DNA of 64,000 bases, taken from Gonatopus flavifemur (lineage: Eukaryota; Arthropoda; Insecta; Hymenoptera; Dryinidae). The notes below the pieces were generated by a model that worked only from the letters and a program-made list of their open reading frames with translations, was not told the origin of the DNA and ran no database searches. The stretch is from contig JAFFJZ010000004.1 of NCBI GenBank assembly GCA_018340375.1, positions 25,456,001-25,520,000 on the forward strand. The letters are read 5' to 3'. Below are positions 46,228 through 58,004 of the stretch, in pieces (the stretch's first letter is position 1; every line of letters begins with the position of its first letter). Made by a program: the position numbers and the translations under genes.

Positions 46228-47508
46228 TACTAAGCCCTTTTGTGTCAATACATTCCTTGCAGATTTGTTGAAGAATATATAATTTTGCATGGAGAAGGAT
46301 TCCTTCACCGCGATTCAAGATTTCGAGTGACCATTAGATGTATGGTCTGTGATACTCCAGCTCGACAATTTGTTACACATACCAAAGGATTCAACGGATA
46401 CTTTGGTTGCTCTAAGTGTTTGCAAGAAGGCCATTACTCAAATCATAGGATGACATTTCCAGAAATCGATTCAAACCTCAGAACTGATGAAAATTTTGTT
46501 GAAAGAATAAACGAAGAACATCATACTGGAACATCTATTTTGGAAGAAGCAGGAATTGGAATGATCAGTCAATTCCCGCTAGATTATATGCATCTAACCT
46601 GCTTAGGAGTGGTGAGAAAACTGCTTGTAATGTTCGTTAAAGGATCCAACAAAACCGTGGAATTTAACGCTAATAGTATGACTGAAATTTCGCAACATTT
46701 ACTCGACATATCTGAATGGTTACCCAGTGAATTTCCCCGGAAAACAAGGAGCTTAGGCGAGTTAGAACGCTGGAAAGCAACAGAATTGCGTTCATTTTCG
46801 TTGCATGTAGGATCAATCGTGCTTCAACGTTTCTTGCCTGAAGATAATTTAAAACATTTCAATGTCTTGCATTGTGCAATTCGGATTTTATGCCACAAAA
46901 CAGATTGTTTCAATAATAATCAGTATGCAAAAGATCTTCTGATTTACTTCGTTGAAACAGCAAAAATGTTGTATGATGAAGATTCCATAATTTCGAATGT
47001 TCATAATTTGATTCACTTGGCAGATGATGTTGCTCAATTCGGTCATTTGGATAGCTTCAGTGCATTTTCCTTTGAAAATCATTTGCACAGCATAAAAATA
47101 TTAGTAAAAACATCAGACAAGCCCTTAGAACAACTTCATAATCGAATCGTTGAACACTTAACATGCGGTTATATTCAAAAGTTTGATAATTTTGTTAGAC
47201 CTCATGTGATTTATTATAATCCACAACAATCGAATGCAAAGCAGATCCAGATATATGACACAATTATATTTAAAACATTCAAACTATCAACAAGAAGAAA
47301 AGAAGATAATTTCTGTTATTTAAAAAACAACACTGCTCTATGTATCAGAACTATTCAGCTTCAAAATGAGCAGATAATAATGAAAGGACAGAAATTAATG
47401 GATCCTGAAAATCTTCCATGCTATCCAATGAATTCAAATCCATTTGGAATTGTTACTGGAGAAGATTGGTCTGATATAAAAATTGTGAACGTAAATGAAA
47501 TTTAAATG

Positions 47509-47971
47509 AAAGCAGTTTGCATTCGATTTGAAAATCGTGTTCATTTTCTCCCTTTAATACATACTTGTGTATGAAATAGTCCCATAAGTCAACAGTTTTT
47601 TTCTTTAAGGGGAGAGCAAAGTTAATCTTGCACCAAAAAAAAACATATTTCCGATCATTTTTTTTGACGAAACAAGTAATATATATTCATTTCTATAATT
47701 ACTGGATAGTGAAATTTGGAGAATTTCCATCAATTCTTATGAAGACAAGAGCCATTGACAGCGATTCTCCACGGTCGTTTAAACAAAAAGTTTCACTGCG
47801 GTGCCCTTCATAACTCATTACTGGATTATCTGTGATCAAAAAACCAAAATGATTTTATCAATTCATAAGTTCCTGCAGGTAGTGAAGTCGAATTTTTGTT
47901 TTTATTATGATTTTTCAATTTTTCACAGCACTTACACAGGAAAAAAAGATTTTCTTGATTCCATATCCATT
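47509..47971. other. Non-genic stretch
   Basis: Probably the 3' untranslated part of the EnSpm element; its terminus was not identified. Confidence 0.3.
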
Positions 47972-48079
47972 CCCACACAGCACAGGAGTTCAAAAAGAAT
48001 TCTCAAGAATTCATAATGAATTCTTCGGATCCTAATTGAATTCTTCGCGAACTCTTTCTGAACTGATGTGCTGTATGGG
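47972..48079. mobile_element. 108-bp miniature element (CCCACACAGCAC)
   Basis: CCCACACAGCACAGGAGTTC is mirrored by GAACTGATGTGCTGTATGGG with TT on both flanks. Interior GAATTCTTNGAATTC repeats. Confidence 0.8.
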
Positions 48080-48309
48080 TTATCTCATATATGTATAACG
48101 AAAACAATATTTTTCTTGTTCCAAATACATTCACTTTGAATCAACAAAATATTAATTCGGTTCAAATTTAGGTTTCAAGCTTCCCTTGAACTGAAGCAAT
48201 ATTCTCTCAATTCAAAGCAAGCTTATTCGTAACAAGAGAAATATTGTTTTCATTATATATATGGGACAATGGGTGTTGAATTAAGACAATTTTTTTCCCC
48301 GTGTAAAAA

Positions 48310-48546
48310 CCCTGGTTGAAAGAATCCATTGAATATGACAAATGGAATTTCATGAGATTTGGCCAGAACATTGTCCGACATTCGATGAGATTTGGCGAGA
48401 CTCAACCAGATTCACATTGGAAGAATTTATTCTTCTGACCAAATCTCGTTGAAAAATCACCGGATGAGATTTGATCAGAGCATTGTTCAAGTTCCACTGT
48501 AATTTAGTGAGATTTGGCGAGAATCAACGGATTTTTTCAAGCAGGG
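48310..48546. mobile_element. Miniature element (CCCTGGTTGAAA)
   Basis: CCCTGGTTGAAAGAATCC is mirrored by GGATTTTTTCAAGCAGGG with AA on both flanks. Interior has four GAGATTTGGYGAGA-type words. A fragment with the same end lies at 56226-56279. Confidence 0.75.
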
Positions 48547-50527
48547 AAGAAAAATGCCAGTTTTTCATAAAAAAATTCGGAAGTTTTGCCATCTTAAAAT
48601 ACGTTACAATTGAAAAAAAAAACTGAGTACTGATGATTTAATAATGAGTTATGAGATGCACCGCTTTTTTTCAGACGTCTTTTACTGATGAAGTGAAGTT
48701 TATTCTTTGTAGGCATTTTTACATTGGACAAAATTTCTGACCAACAATTTTCTCATACATACACTTTCGGTTTACGAATGAAGAGAATCAAAGGTTCTAA
48801 GGCCTTGGAAAAGCATCATACTGCTATATTCAGGAGATAAAACTTGTTTTGAAGTTCTTGATAGAGAGTCTGATACAAAACGAAAGGATACGTGAATTGA
48901 TGAATTCTATTGCATTCTATGTCGTTTTCGTGATTTTAAGTTTCCTATCAGAGATTACCACTAGAAAGAGAATATGGAAAAACAATTTGAATGAGAGAGT
49001 TTGGCGTTGTTTCAGGCATATCAAGTTGAATTTATGATGACAGGAAAATGAGATTGTCGAAAATAAAACTTAGATATCTAAATGATTGTACGGAACGTGA
49101 ATCATCAATTTTACAAACAAACAATTTTTTTTATTTCACTTTAATTCCGTTATGAAATTGAAAATTTTTATTATTCGCAGCAATAGACAAAACATCGCGG
49201 ATTCATTCCGGAAAATTTCCAATTTTTTCATGAGTGCAATTTTGCATTGGTCGAGTGAAAAAAGAATTGTACTAAGTAGCCCCCGGAGTACTGTTTTGTA
49301 TCCTCTCGACAATGTGACCTACTAGAGGTCATAAATAAGAGTACTCTATGTCCTCAATTTGCAGAGTTCTTGAAGATGTCATTTCATGATGCCTTTTTTC
49401 GCTCTGAAACCGACGCATTGGATAACATTTCGACAGCATTATGCTATCTTTCTAAACCTCTTTCATGTCATCTTACACATACATGAGATATCTTTAAGAA
49501 CTCTTGATGATCGTATATTGTTCACTGGGAACTGAATCAGAAATCCGGAAATCCAGAATATCTCTTGCTTATCGTCAATCTAGCAGGAATTATTCACCCT
49601 GGTAACACAAAGCGTTCGTCAAACGTGCTCAGAATATTTGCAGAACGTTGAAATGCTCTAGACCCGTTCCAAGAACATTTTTCGCATACGATGTCACTTT
49701 GGTCATGTGTCAACCAAACAGCTCAATACCAAAGCGGACAGATCCGGGTTGAAAATTTGTCAGGTTTTGTCTCAAATTTTAGATAAGGATGACATTGATG
49801 TGAAATACTTCATTGGATATTATTGATAGATGATATATGAAATTTACAAGTTAAAAGAACGCGGAGTATATTGTAATATAAAATCTTTTATTTTTAATTA
49901 TATAAAGATTGTATAGAAGTTACATTGTGAAAACTCTCGGGGAATGCTTTAATTTCAACTGCAATTCCCGAAAGGGGATTGAAATTAAAATGTCATCTCG
50001 AGATGAAAATTAATATCTCTACATTAAAATGGGAATTTCACATTTTTGCGATGTGGGTGAAGATTGAATCATCTATCGAAAAGGATTTAGAATAGAATAT
50101 AACATAATCTAATTTGAATTTGATGAATATTCCTGAGACCCAATGCTTTTCAATGAAAAATAATGATTGAATATGGTCGTCAACTCCCAGGGGAAAACCA
50201 TAACGCTGAAAATTATTCTCGAACCACGTCAAAAGCTATGTTGAAAACAACGTTGAGGAGAACGTTGTTCAACGTGGTACAATGCTCTCACATTAGGAGT
50301 AAGAAAAAAACCCTAGCGGTTGTTGGAAAACCGAAGATGGGTCGGAAATTGCCGTTCCCGTTCAGTTACATTTTGGTAAGAAACGTTGATGTAGATAACC
50401 CTGGGGTTGAATTGAGCATTTTTCTGAACAAAAATTAATCAAAATTAAACCATATCCAACATAGTGATTTTTGAATTATTCTATAATTAATTTTTTGGTT
50501 TCCACCTCAAGGATATTAAAAAGACTC
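48547..50527. other. Non-genic stretch
   Basis: No gene. A CCCTGGTAACACAAAGCG fragment at 49600 looks like a decayed miniature-element end. The 91-codon frame at 50163-50438 has no motif. Confidence 0.35.
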
Positions 50528-50630
50528 TCAAAGGAATACTAGCACCGGGACATTAGCCAAATTTTGAGTGTGAGATTCCTCAAAAATACTTTCATATTTT
50601 CGAAATATCGCTCTATACAGCATTTCTATA

Positions 50631-50778
50631 CCCGTACAGCACAACCACCGATCCCCGGACATTTCTCCGTCGCCTCTATGTCGCTTCTCCGTCCATTCGC
50701 CTTGTATCCACGTCTCCCTTTTTTCCACCTCGCTTCCACGGAGATGCAACGTGGACATCGGTGGGTGTGCTGTTAGGG
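50631..50778. mobile_element. CCCGTACAGCAC miniature element, copy 1 (nested)
   Basis: CCCGTACAGCACAACCACCG is mirrored by CGGTGGGTGTGCTGTTAGGG; TA on both flanks; CG-rich interior with TTTCTCCGTCGCCTCT. Confidence 0.8.
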
Positions 50779-50821
50779 TATTCAAGAAATGTTATACAGA
50801 GCGATATTTTCAGAGTATTAA

Positions 50822-51213
50822 CCCGTACAGCACAACCACCGATCCTCCACCTAGGACTTCGGTGGACTGGAGGTGGAGAATTGGTGGAGAAATGGGAGCC
50901 GTGGAAATAAGGGAGAAATAAGGGAGAGTCTCCGTTGAGGCAACGGAGAGGCGACGGAGAAATGTCCGCCCCCTGTATTTTCGATATAATTCTTATTGGT
51001 CCATTTACGTAACCAAATCTGCATGTATGAATTCACGAATTTGAGTTTTACTGAAAATACAAGGGGCGGACATTTCTCCGTCGCCTCTCCGTTGCCTCAA
51101 CGGAGACTCTCCCTTATTTCTCCCTTATTTCCACGGCTCCCATTTCTCCACCAATTCTCCACCTCCAGTCCACCGAAGTCCTAGGTGGAGGATCGGTGGT
51201 TGTGCTGTACGGG
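50822..51213. mobile_element. CCCGTACAGCAC element, near-perfect 392-bp palindrome (nested)
   Basis: The left ~160 bases and right ~160 bases are reverse complements with only one difference seen (CCCCCTG against CCCCTTG). Flanks are AA on both sides. Identical 40-residue translations arise on both strands (50851-51036 and 50996-51184), which is symmetry and not coding. This looks like the youngest element in the window. Confidence 0.88.
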
Positions 51214-51279
51214 AAAGTATTGTGGAGAAATCTCACACAGAAGATTTGGCTGAAGTCCTGGCGCTAATATCCCCTTAAG

Positions 51280-52620
51280 ATAGATTCCATTTCTGAGATG
51301 GTCATTGTACGGTAAAAACCATGAAGTAATTATTTAATGACCAAGTTTTTTGCTGACCAAAAATACTGAAAGTGAACCATAAAAATTGGTCGTTCTGGAA
51401 TCGCCAAGGATAGTGGAAAACAAAAACAACGAAATTCTGCAGGTTTATTAAAATTCGCAGGTTTCACCACGATTTTTCAGAAACAAATATGGTATCGAAT
51501 CAAGTATAAATATTTTGAAAAATAAACAAATTTCTCGATCCGTCACAATAACGTGGGGAACATCGTTATTTCCACCATTTCCTTCTTGTCCCAAGATGGG
51601 AACCATTTCACCATGTTTAACAGCGTTGTTTCCAACCTAATTCTCCAACAGTGATGCTACGAGATGAGACAAGACGAGATAAGAATGGGCTATTTCTCGT
51701 CCCTTCTCGACATTTCGAAATTTTTCCTAGATAATATCATACCTCACTCTCACAAACTGAATTCATGTTACTCGTCGAATCATTTTCGTCTCGTCTCGAT
51801 TTTCTCTTTTTCGCGACATCACTATTTTCCACGTTGTTTTTGTTACGTTCCGAAAAAAATTTGATTTTTTTTTTATAATTATGAAGCCTGAAAATCATAA
51901 GATTTCGTGTTCCATGCGTGTGCTAGTGAAAATTAGCACTCTTTCAGAATTCAATTTATAACAATTGTACAAATTGAGTTTCGTTCGAAACACATTGTTG
52001 AAGGAAAGTCAATAATAAATTAATCTTTCAACCTGGATTCTACGAAAACTTAGTAAAATAATAGTCTTTTTGTACTCGGTGAGATCTCTGGTTGCATATT
52101 TTCTCTCACGATGAGTACGTGAAAGAATGCGAGCAGCGGCTGTTACTAGCATTGGGTAGGGCCTAAAATGATTATGTTGACCCAGAGCTCTCTCATTAGA
52201 GAAAATTCGTCAACTTCGACACGCCCTCAGGCGAACGACAATGCAAACGAAGTTGTCGAATTGCTTGAGGAGAAGACAAATCTTCACTTTTTGATCACCG
52301 TTCAAATCGTGCATTAAGTTGGTTTTCGAAGTCCCGCGTTGCGTTCAAGTCTGTTCGCGATAATAAGAACTTTGCCGTGGTAATAACCGTGAAAATTAAA
52401 ATTCTTCAATCTGTCGGATACTATCTTGAATTTGTCAAGTCGTGAATAACGTGAGCTAAAGTGATCCCGTGCGCGATTGAGTCCTCAACTGAATTAAGAG
52501 GGAACTTTGTACGGGTAAACCGTAAAACCAAAATACACTTTAAACTTTGTAAACTTTTATTCCGTATTTCCACGCAATATTTGCGTTGTTTTGTGTATTT
52601 TGTGACTGGAGTGGATAAAG
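51280..52620. other. Non-genic stretch
   Basis: Contains GAGACGAGAC-type words at 51655-51800 and a small frame 52461-52715 with no motif. Nothing else seen. Confidence 0.3.
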
Positions 52621-52812
52621 CAGGGCATATTTTAAGGGGCAGTTGTAACCAAAAAATTCGCTCTACAAGAAAACGGTTAGTTCTAAAACGTGAAAAGGAT
52701 CCATGTATACTGTAAAATAATGATTTTACTGATCGTTTTTACCTTTTGGAACCAATTGTTTCCTTGTAAAACTAAATTGTTAGTTACAACTGCCCTCTTA
52801 GATTATGCCCTG
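52621..52812. mobile_element. Miniature element (CAGGGCATA)
   Basis: CAGGGCATATTTTAAGGGGC and AGTTGTAAC are mirrored by GTTACAACTGCCCTCTTAGA and TTATGCCCTG; 192 bp. The CAGGG start is reminiscent of hAT elements, but no 8-bp duplication is seen. Confidence 0.7.
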
Positions 52813-54290
52813 GAATGAAGTGTAAGGTAAATTTGACAATCAAAATTAGGATAACGTTGGAAACCTCACCAACGCAACGTTGGAAATCTTCTGCCCAAGA
52901 GAGAGAGAGAGAGAGAGACGCAGATCCCAGACCTGAGAAGTGAGTTTGTAAGAATTTTCTTTGCATTTTTCAAATGTCGCTTCTCCTTTTAACTGCACTC
53001 CATAAACAAAGTACAGACTTTAAGAGCATGAGTGCTTTCTGAGGGGGAATCCCTACAAGATTCGGAACTTAACTTTTCAAATAGAGTCATCCCGAATAGT
53101 ATAAAATTCGTAAGATCAACAGAATTGTTGACATTGCTTGTAATTTCTTTGTTGAATTGGAACTTAAACTATTACTCGCAACATTCATTTTCACTTTTCG
53201 AATCAAAATCAATAATACTTTTATTTCGATTAACATTGTTAAAATTAATAAAAAAATGTGAAATCTGTACTAGATCTCCTTAAAATATATTTGAAGAGTC
53301 ATTTGAAATAAATTTTGATTCATTTGAACAATTGACTGAATCTCACCCCTGTATAGGGGAAAAAAGATTCAAAACGCCTCCATTTCCATCCTGGACCGAA
53401 AAGGTTAACATTCTAAAAACAATCTTATTTGAATTTTTGGTTATTTCCATGAAGAATAACCTGATGTCAGAAAATAATTGATGACTAACAATTTGTTATC
53501 TATAACAAATTAAAATAATTTGTTCATTCCTAACATTTTCGGCATTGGGGCCGTGGTTGTTTTCTTCCAGAAGGGAAAGTAGGGGCATATATGTTTCAGC
53601 ATTATTATATTCGATTGCAAATTTGTGTCGACAAACGATTCAAACTTTAACGTATTTTTGCATATAGATAAACAGACACAGGTAATGAATATGCATGGAA
53701 GTGGATTATATCCGCCGATTTCCAAACGATTAGAAAGTTCAGGGATTTATTGCACATTTGACATAAGGCTCTCAATCTTCTTCCAGAAGACACTTTAAAC
53801 TATTCCATATACATTCATCACTTAAAAAATCGAATTCTTAATAATCATTGTATCAAATACTTTTGGAATCTTTTGACCGTAAAATTTTTCATGAAAATAT
53901 TATATTATGCATTCGTTTCATATACCCACAAGTGTACGTTCCCATCCAAAGTCAATGATTGGGATGAATTCAACATTGATACAGCGATGCCAACTACCAA
54001 CTTTTTCAAAGTCTATCATTGGATGTTCTATTCAGCGAGTGGAGAGACACGCTGTCCATGAGAAAAAGTTGGTGGAGTTGGCAACGCAGCATTGCTATTT
54101 TATCATTTATTTGTTCACCGTTATGTTTAATACGAGATGAACTTCACAATTGAAGTAAGATTATACTTATTCTTTTTCCTCTCAATAATTTGAGATTCCA
54201 TTTTAGAAAAACATGCCTCCTTCAAATAATCATGAGACTCCCATTGAATTTTAACCGATATGAATAGGATTCTATCTGTCATTTCAAAAT
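52813..54290. other. Non-genic stretch
   Basis: A (GA)n microsatellite lies at 52902-52918. Otherwise nothing recognised. Confidence 0.3.
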
Positions 54291-54545
54291 GAACATTGTA
54301 AAAAAAATTTGTTGAATTCCAAACAAAAATGCTTGGAAATTTACAAACTTGGTTTGGAAAAATAATTTCCGAACCTTTTTTGTAAATCGCCGAACAAAAG
54401 TTTGTGAATTTTCAAAAATCTTTGTGAAATCACAAAATTTTTTGAATGTTCACAAACTTTTATTGGTAATTCACAAAAAAAGTTTGTGTGAAAAAACTGC
54501 CAAACTTCTTTGGCAGTTTAGGAAGTATATTTTTCACAGTGAATT
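54291..54545. repeat. Possible inverted-repeat element, TTTGTGAA-rich
   Basis: CATTGTAAAAAAAATTTG resembles the mirrored end ATATTTTTCACAGTG. The interior repeats TTCACAAANTTTT and has a perfect hairpin, CTGCCAAAC/GTTTGGCAG-like, at 54498-54519. Confidence 0.4.
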
Positions 54546-54933
54546 TATGACAGCTAGAAAATGAATATGATTCTACACGGATTTCCAAATAATCGGAACG
54601 AAACCGGATTTATGGTATCAGAGTTGACTGGTTTCTACATGGATATGCCATTGAGGGATCAAATGGTTCATATCCAACATTGCGGGTATGGAATGTGATG
54701 GTTCCAAAGTGGATATGCCAGAGAACCACCTGAATTGGAGATCATAGATGGAGGCAGACTAAACATGTTACAGAATGAATAAGATTTTCATAAACATTGA
54801 TTGTGACTTGAATTCTGTAACAGAATTCAAAAGAGGTGAAACCTGTGTTCCAAGATGAATAATTAACAGCCGATTTTATCTGGAATAATCAATTTTAATG
54901 GTATTGCTGATAACTCGCTTGTAGAAGACACTC

Positions 54934-55223
54934 TCCGGGGGAGAAAATTAGATCTATCCATATCTCATCAAATCTGAGTAGATCTGAATTTCAGTTCACA
55001 AGATCTGACTAGATCTTGACAGATCTGGTCAGATCTGTATAGATCTCGTTATATCTGGGTTGAAGATCACATTTGATCTTGATGAGCAATCAATTGTTCA
55101 ATTACCAACAATTTTGTGGTATTTTCCCATGTTTTAATTCAAATTCGAACATGTGTGTTAGCAGATACAAGCTAAAATTGCAGTTTTTTCAAATCTCAAC
55201 AGATCTAATCTGTTTTCCCCGGG
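54934..55223. mobile_element. AGATCT-rich miniature element, copy 2
   Basis: TCCGGGGGAGAAAATTAGAT is mirrored by ATCTGTTTTCCCCGGG with TC on both flanks. Interior has repeated AGATCTGN words like 27732. Confidence 0.7.
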
Positions 55224-56876
55224 TCAATGCAGTTCGTTTCAACATGGATTTGAATATCCAGAATGCACAGAATCGATATGGTTTCCATACAAATTGATCT
55301 CCACTCGGATTTAATTGGATTCCTGTACTGAAATTCAAGAAGTTTGACCCTGTTGTTCAGAGATGCACAATTATATGAAAGAACGCCGGATTTAATATGG
55401 AATGACCGACTCGAATCTTAACAGTTTCGATCTGCTCATAGGAGACACTCAACTCAATCTGATCTGGAATGGATTTGCAGATTGAAAATTCCATGAAATC
55501 AATATGGTTTCCATACCAACTGATTGTCATTCGTATTTAACAGTATTCCTGTATTGAAGTTCGAGAGGTTCCTACCTGTTGTTCCGAGATAAATAATTAT
55601 GCACAAGAACAGCGGATCTTATTTGGCATTAGAGATGTCGATTGATGAACAGAATAGATCCTTTTTCTTAAGTAGAAGTATTTAGTTTCTTCAAATTTGT
55701 ATAGAATATCTATAAAATTTGATATATTCTGTATAAAAAAGAATCGATTCCTTCAAAAGCATTCTGAGGTCCCAAGAAATCCCAAATCTATCCCAAATCT
55801 AATAATCTTCTCCGTGATTCACAAAAGATGCATCAACTGATGATTTTCCAATTTATCCAGTCATTATCGGGAAAAGTGGGAGAGAGATTTGGCATTTCCC
55901 GGGACTTCGCGATGCCTTTAAAAATCAACATCAATATCTGGAATGAAAGATTCGCATCTCATTGGTTCCACTCTGCTCATGAAAGACGTTTAACTAAGTT
56001 CGATTGAAAATTCAAATTTTGAATTCCTCGTCCAATGACTTGATTTGAACGATGGCGCATGTGTTGTAGGCAAACGACATTTCGACGCAGTCAAAACTCG
56101 CATTGCAAAGACTCTTGAACCCAACGGCTGAAATTGCACCATTTGCCGCAAGCGATTTCACCGTTGATTGCGATTCACCAACTTTTGCCAACATCTGCCC
56201 AAACCGCTACTTGATGTGGGTCGATCTCAAATCTCATTGAATTTCATTTGTCAGATTCAATGGATTCTTTTAACCAGGGAAGTATGCGTTATCGTACTGA
56301 AGCTACGCCGATGGCTTCCACCGCATGCGCCATCCACCAAATTAAGCCATTCTCGCCAGAGATACGTCATCAGCTTCCATTTGCACCATTGGTCCATGTG
56401 CATGTGTGTGTGAGGGGGTCTCTGTGTACACTGACATGAAGGGATCTAAGAAGTACCCAGCCAAATTGAATTCGGGATCTTCCTATATGATTATCAATCT
56501 TAGAATACCGGTTTCAAACTCTTTGGATTTCAATACGAAAATCCAGTTACATCCGATTGACAATTGATTCGTGTGAAGTAAAACCATCTTAGTTATGGGA
56601 CATTCTCAATCTGCAGATCTATTTCCGCTCAGATTGAGTTTGGTGTCTCTCATAAGCGGATTGATACCATTGAGAATCAAACCGATCATTTCACATTAGA
56701 TCTGTTGTTCTTTTACATAATTGTCCATCTCGGAACACCAGGTTCGAATCTCTTCCATTTCAATATGAATTTTTTCTATCAAAAGATTACCACGAGAAAA
56801 TACGTATTGATACAAATTGAACCTGACTTTCCATATAGGAACAGATAAAATGTTTCAAGACCCGCTCCCGTACAGC
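55224..56876. other. Mostly non-genic stretch
   Basis: GATTTG/GATATGGTTTCCATAC words recur loosely (about 54590-55560), suggesting degenerate repeats. A fragment at 56226-56279 ends TTTTAACCAGGG and matches the 48310 element. No coding region. Confidence 0.35.
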
Positions 56877-57012
56877 ACCGGACGTTTTCACGTTGTCTCT
56901 ACGTTGACTCTACGTAGAATCTCCGTCCATCCACCTTGTATCCAAGTCCACCATTTATCCACGTAGAGTCCACGAAGATGCGATGTGGAAATCGGTGGTT
57001 GTGCTGTTGGAG
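56877..57012. mobile_element. CCCGTACAGCAC miniature element, copy 3
   Basis: CCCGTACAGCACCGGACG at the left; the right end reads GGTTGTGCTGTTGGAG (mirrored CTCCAACAGCAC). CT flanks both sides. Internal TCTACGTTGACTCTACGTAG is palindromic. Confidence 0.7.
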
Positions 57013-57908
57013 CTAGTGATCAACTAAACGTAAATACATATAACAATGATATAAAAATATATTCGCAGATGCGAATAGTTACTACTTAAATTTCTAACTG
57101 TTTCTCTATTCAGGTTCCATCAGGAAAAATTTTCCAACGGTTTCGACTTGTATACCTATTACAGGACAAGAACCGCATAAGTTTAATATCAAAAATCTTT
57201 CAATGGGAATCTACTTGATTTTCCAAGCAGAGACATCATGTGTTCCTATTACTGTTCTCTCAATGTTATGTTTAACAAATGTTTCCACCCAGAAATTGTC
57301 AATTGTTATTATCGCCCAAAAGAACACTAACCTTCGGAAACGTTCTTGAATGTGCAGGAACATTGAATCAACAATCCTGAAGGTTTTTTGTTCTCTTTGA
57401 GCGTGAATGAAGCTGTTTCCTTATCAAATGGAATAACAAATCCTTCTTTCCTTGTATTGCAGGTCACTACCGTTTGTATCAATATCCAAGCAACACAAGG
57501 AGGAATTATGATGCATACAGTATCCTATGGACATGCTCAGAAGATGATTATTCAGAACAGTCTCATTTGGATATTCTAAGCATGTTCATAACACATCTGA
57601 AATATTCATGTGCCGCTTGAGTAACAACGATTTGCCTTCGCCTTGTGTAAATACTGCAAAAAAGGAGTGGAAAAATACTCTTTCACCGTTCACTTCTAAA
57701 TAAAGATAGGCGACGATGAGCATTACCGATATGTTGTATACAGGAAATGTACAGCTTATATGAATTTCGATAGAATATCGATTGGAACTTTATACTTATT
57801 TTATATAAAAATATCAGTCCTGTAAGTATCGCCCATCTCTACTTCCAAGTGCAGTTTTGAGATTTCAACAGAGTGTGAAATATCAATACATGATATCTTC
57901 TATCATAT
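57013..57908. other. 3' flank of Ugdh, with diverged element pieces
   Basis: A diverged CCAAGCAACAC...GTGCCGCTTGAG element (about 57486-57620) resembles the CCCAAGTAGCAC family. Another possible inverted repeat with GATRGGCGA ends lies at about 57715-57838. Confidence 0.4.
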
Positions 57909-57914
57909 TTTAAT
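57909..57914 (-). terminator. Possible polyadenylation signal ATTAAA for Ugdh
   Basis: ATTAAA on the minus strand 91 bases behind the Ugdh stop codon. No AATAAA is closer, so this is the best candidate, but it is unproven. Confidence 0.4.
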
Positions 57915-58004
57915 ACTTTATGTTCTCATCTTATCCTAAATATTATAGTCAATTAAAAGCTTTGTTGATGAAAATGAAAAGTGTTTTTTGTGCAAATTTG
58001 TATC

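Larger units (their letters stand above)
42538..47508 (+). pseudogene. EnSpm/CACTA-type (tnp2-like) transposase, interrupted
   Basis: Starts at ATG 42538 (MSSRKDFKALSSSQ), then needs a shift in the A-run 42578-42585 to read RRIRRICEPLSYTRKEQ and on through 43263. The motif VNINIDGLPLSKSSQSQFYP is typical of tnp2/EnSpm transposases. Coding resumes after a 2,962-bp pogo insertion (43266-46227): removing it and one TA gives ...AYHGYTKPFCVNTF... in frame. A missing T near 46264 then shifts to ADFVEEYIILHGEGFL. The rest (to 47505) has CDTPARQFVTHTKG, GYFGCSKCLQEG and PLDYMHLTCLGVVRKLL, and is otherwise intact. Termini of this element could not be located. The two small frameshifts and the insertion make it inactive. 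Confidence 0.85.
50528..51279. mobile_element. GGGGATATTAGCGCC element with two nested elements
   Basis: Left end (GGAATACTAGCACCGGGACA, then TTAGCCAAATTTTG) and right end (mirrored as GGGGATATTAGCGCC and CAGCCAAATCTTC) match the element at 32706. The hairpin interior (CGCTCTATACAGCATTTCT and AGAAATGTTATACAGAGCG) is interrupted by a CCCGTACAGCAC element at 50631, and another sits at 50822. Confidence 0.7.

Noticed and set aside
50851..51184. Two proteins sharing an identical 40-residue C-terminus
   Set aside because: They lie on opposite arms of a palindrome; the identity is from DNA symmetry.
52902..52918. (GA)n tract as a GAGA-factor promoter element
   Set aside because: No gene or start-site context nearby; a plain microsatellite explains it.
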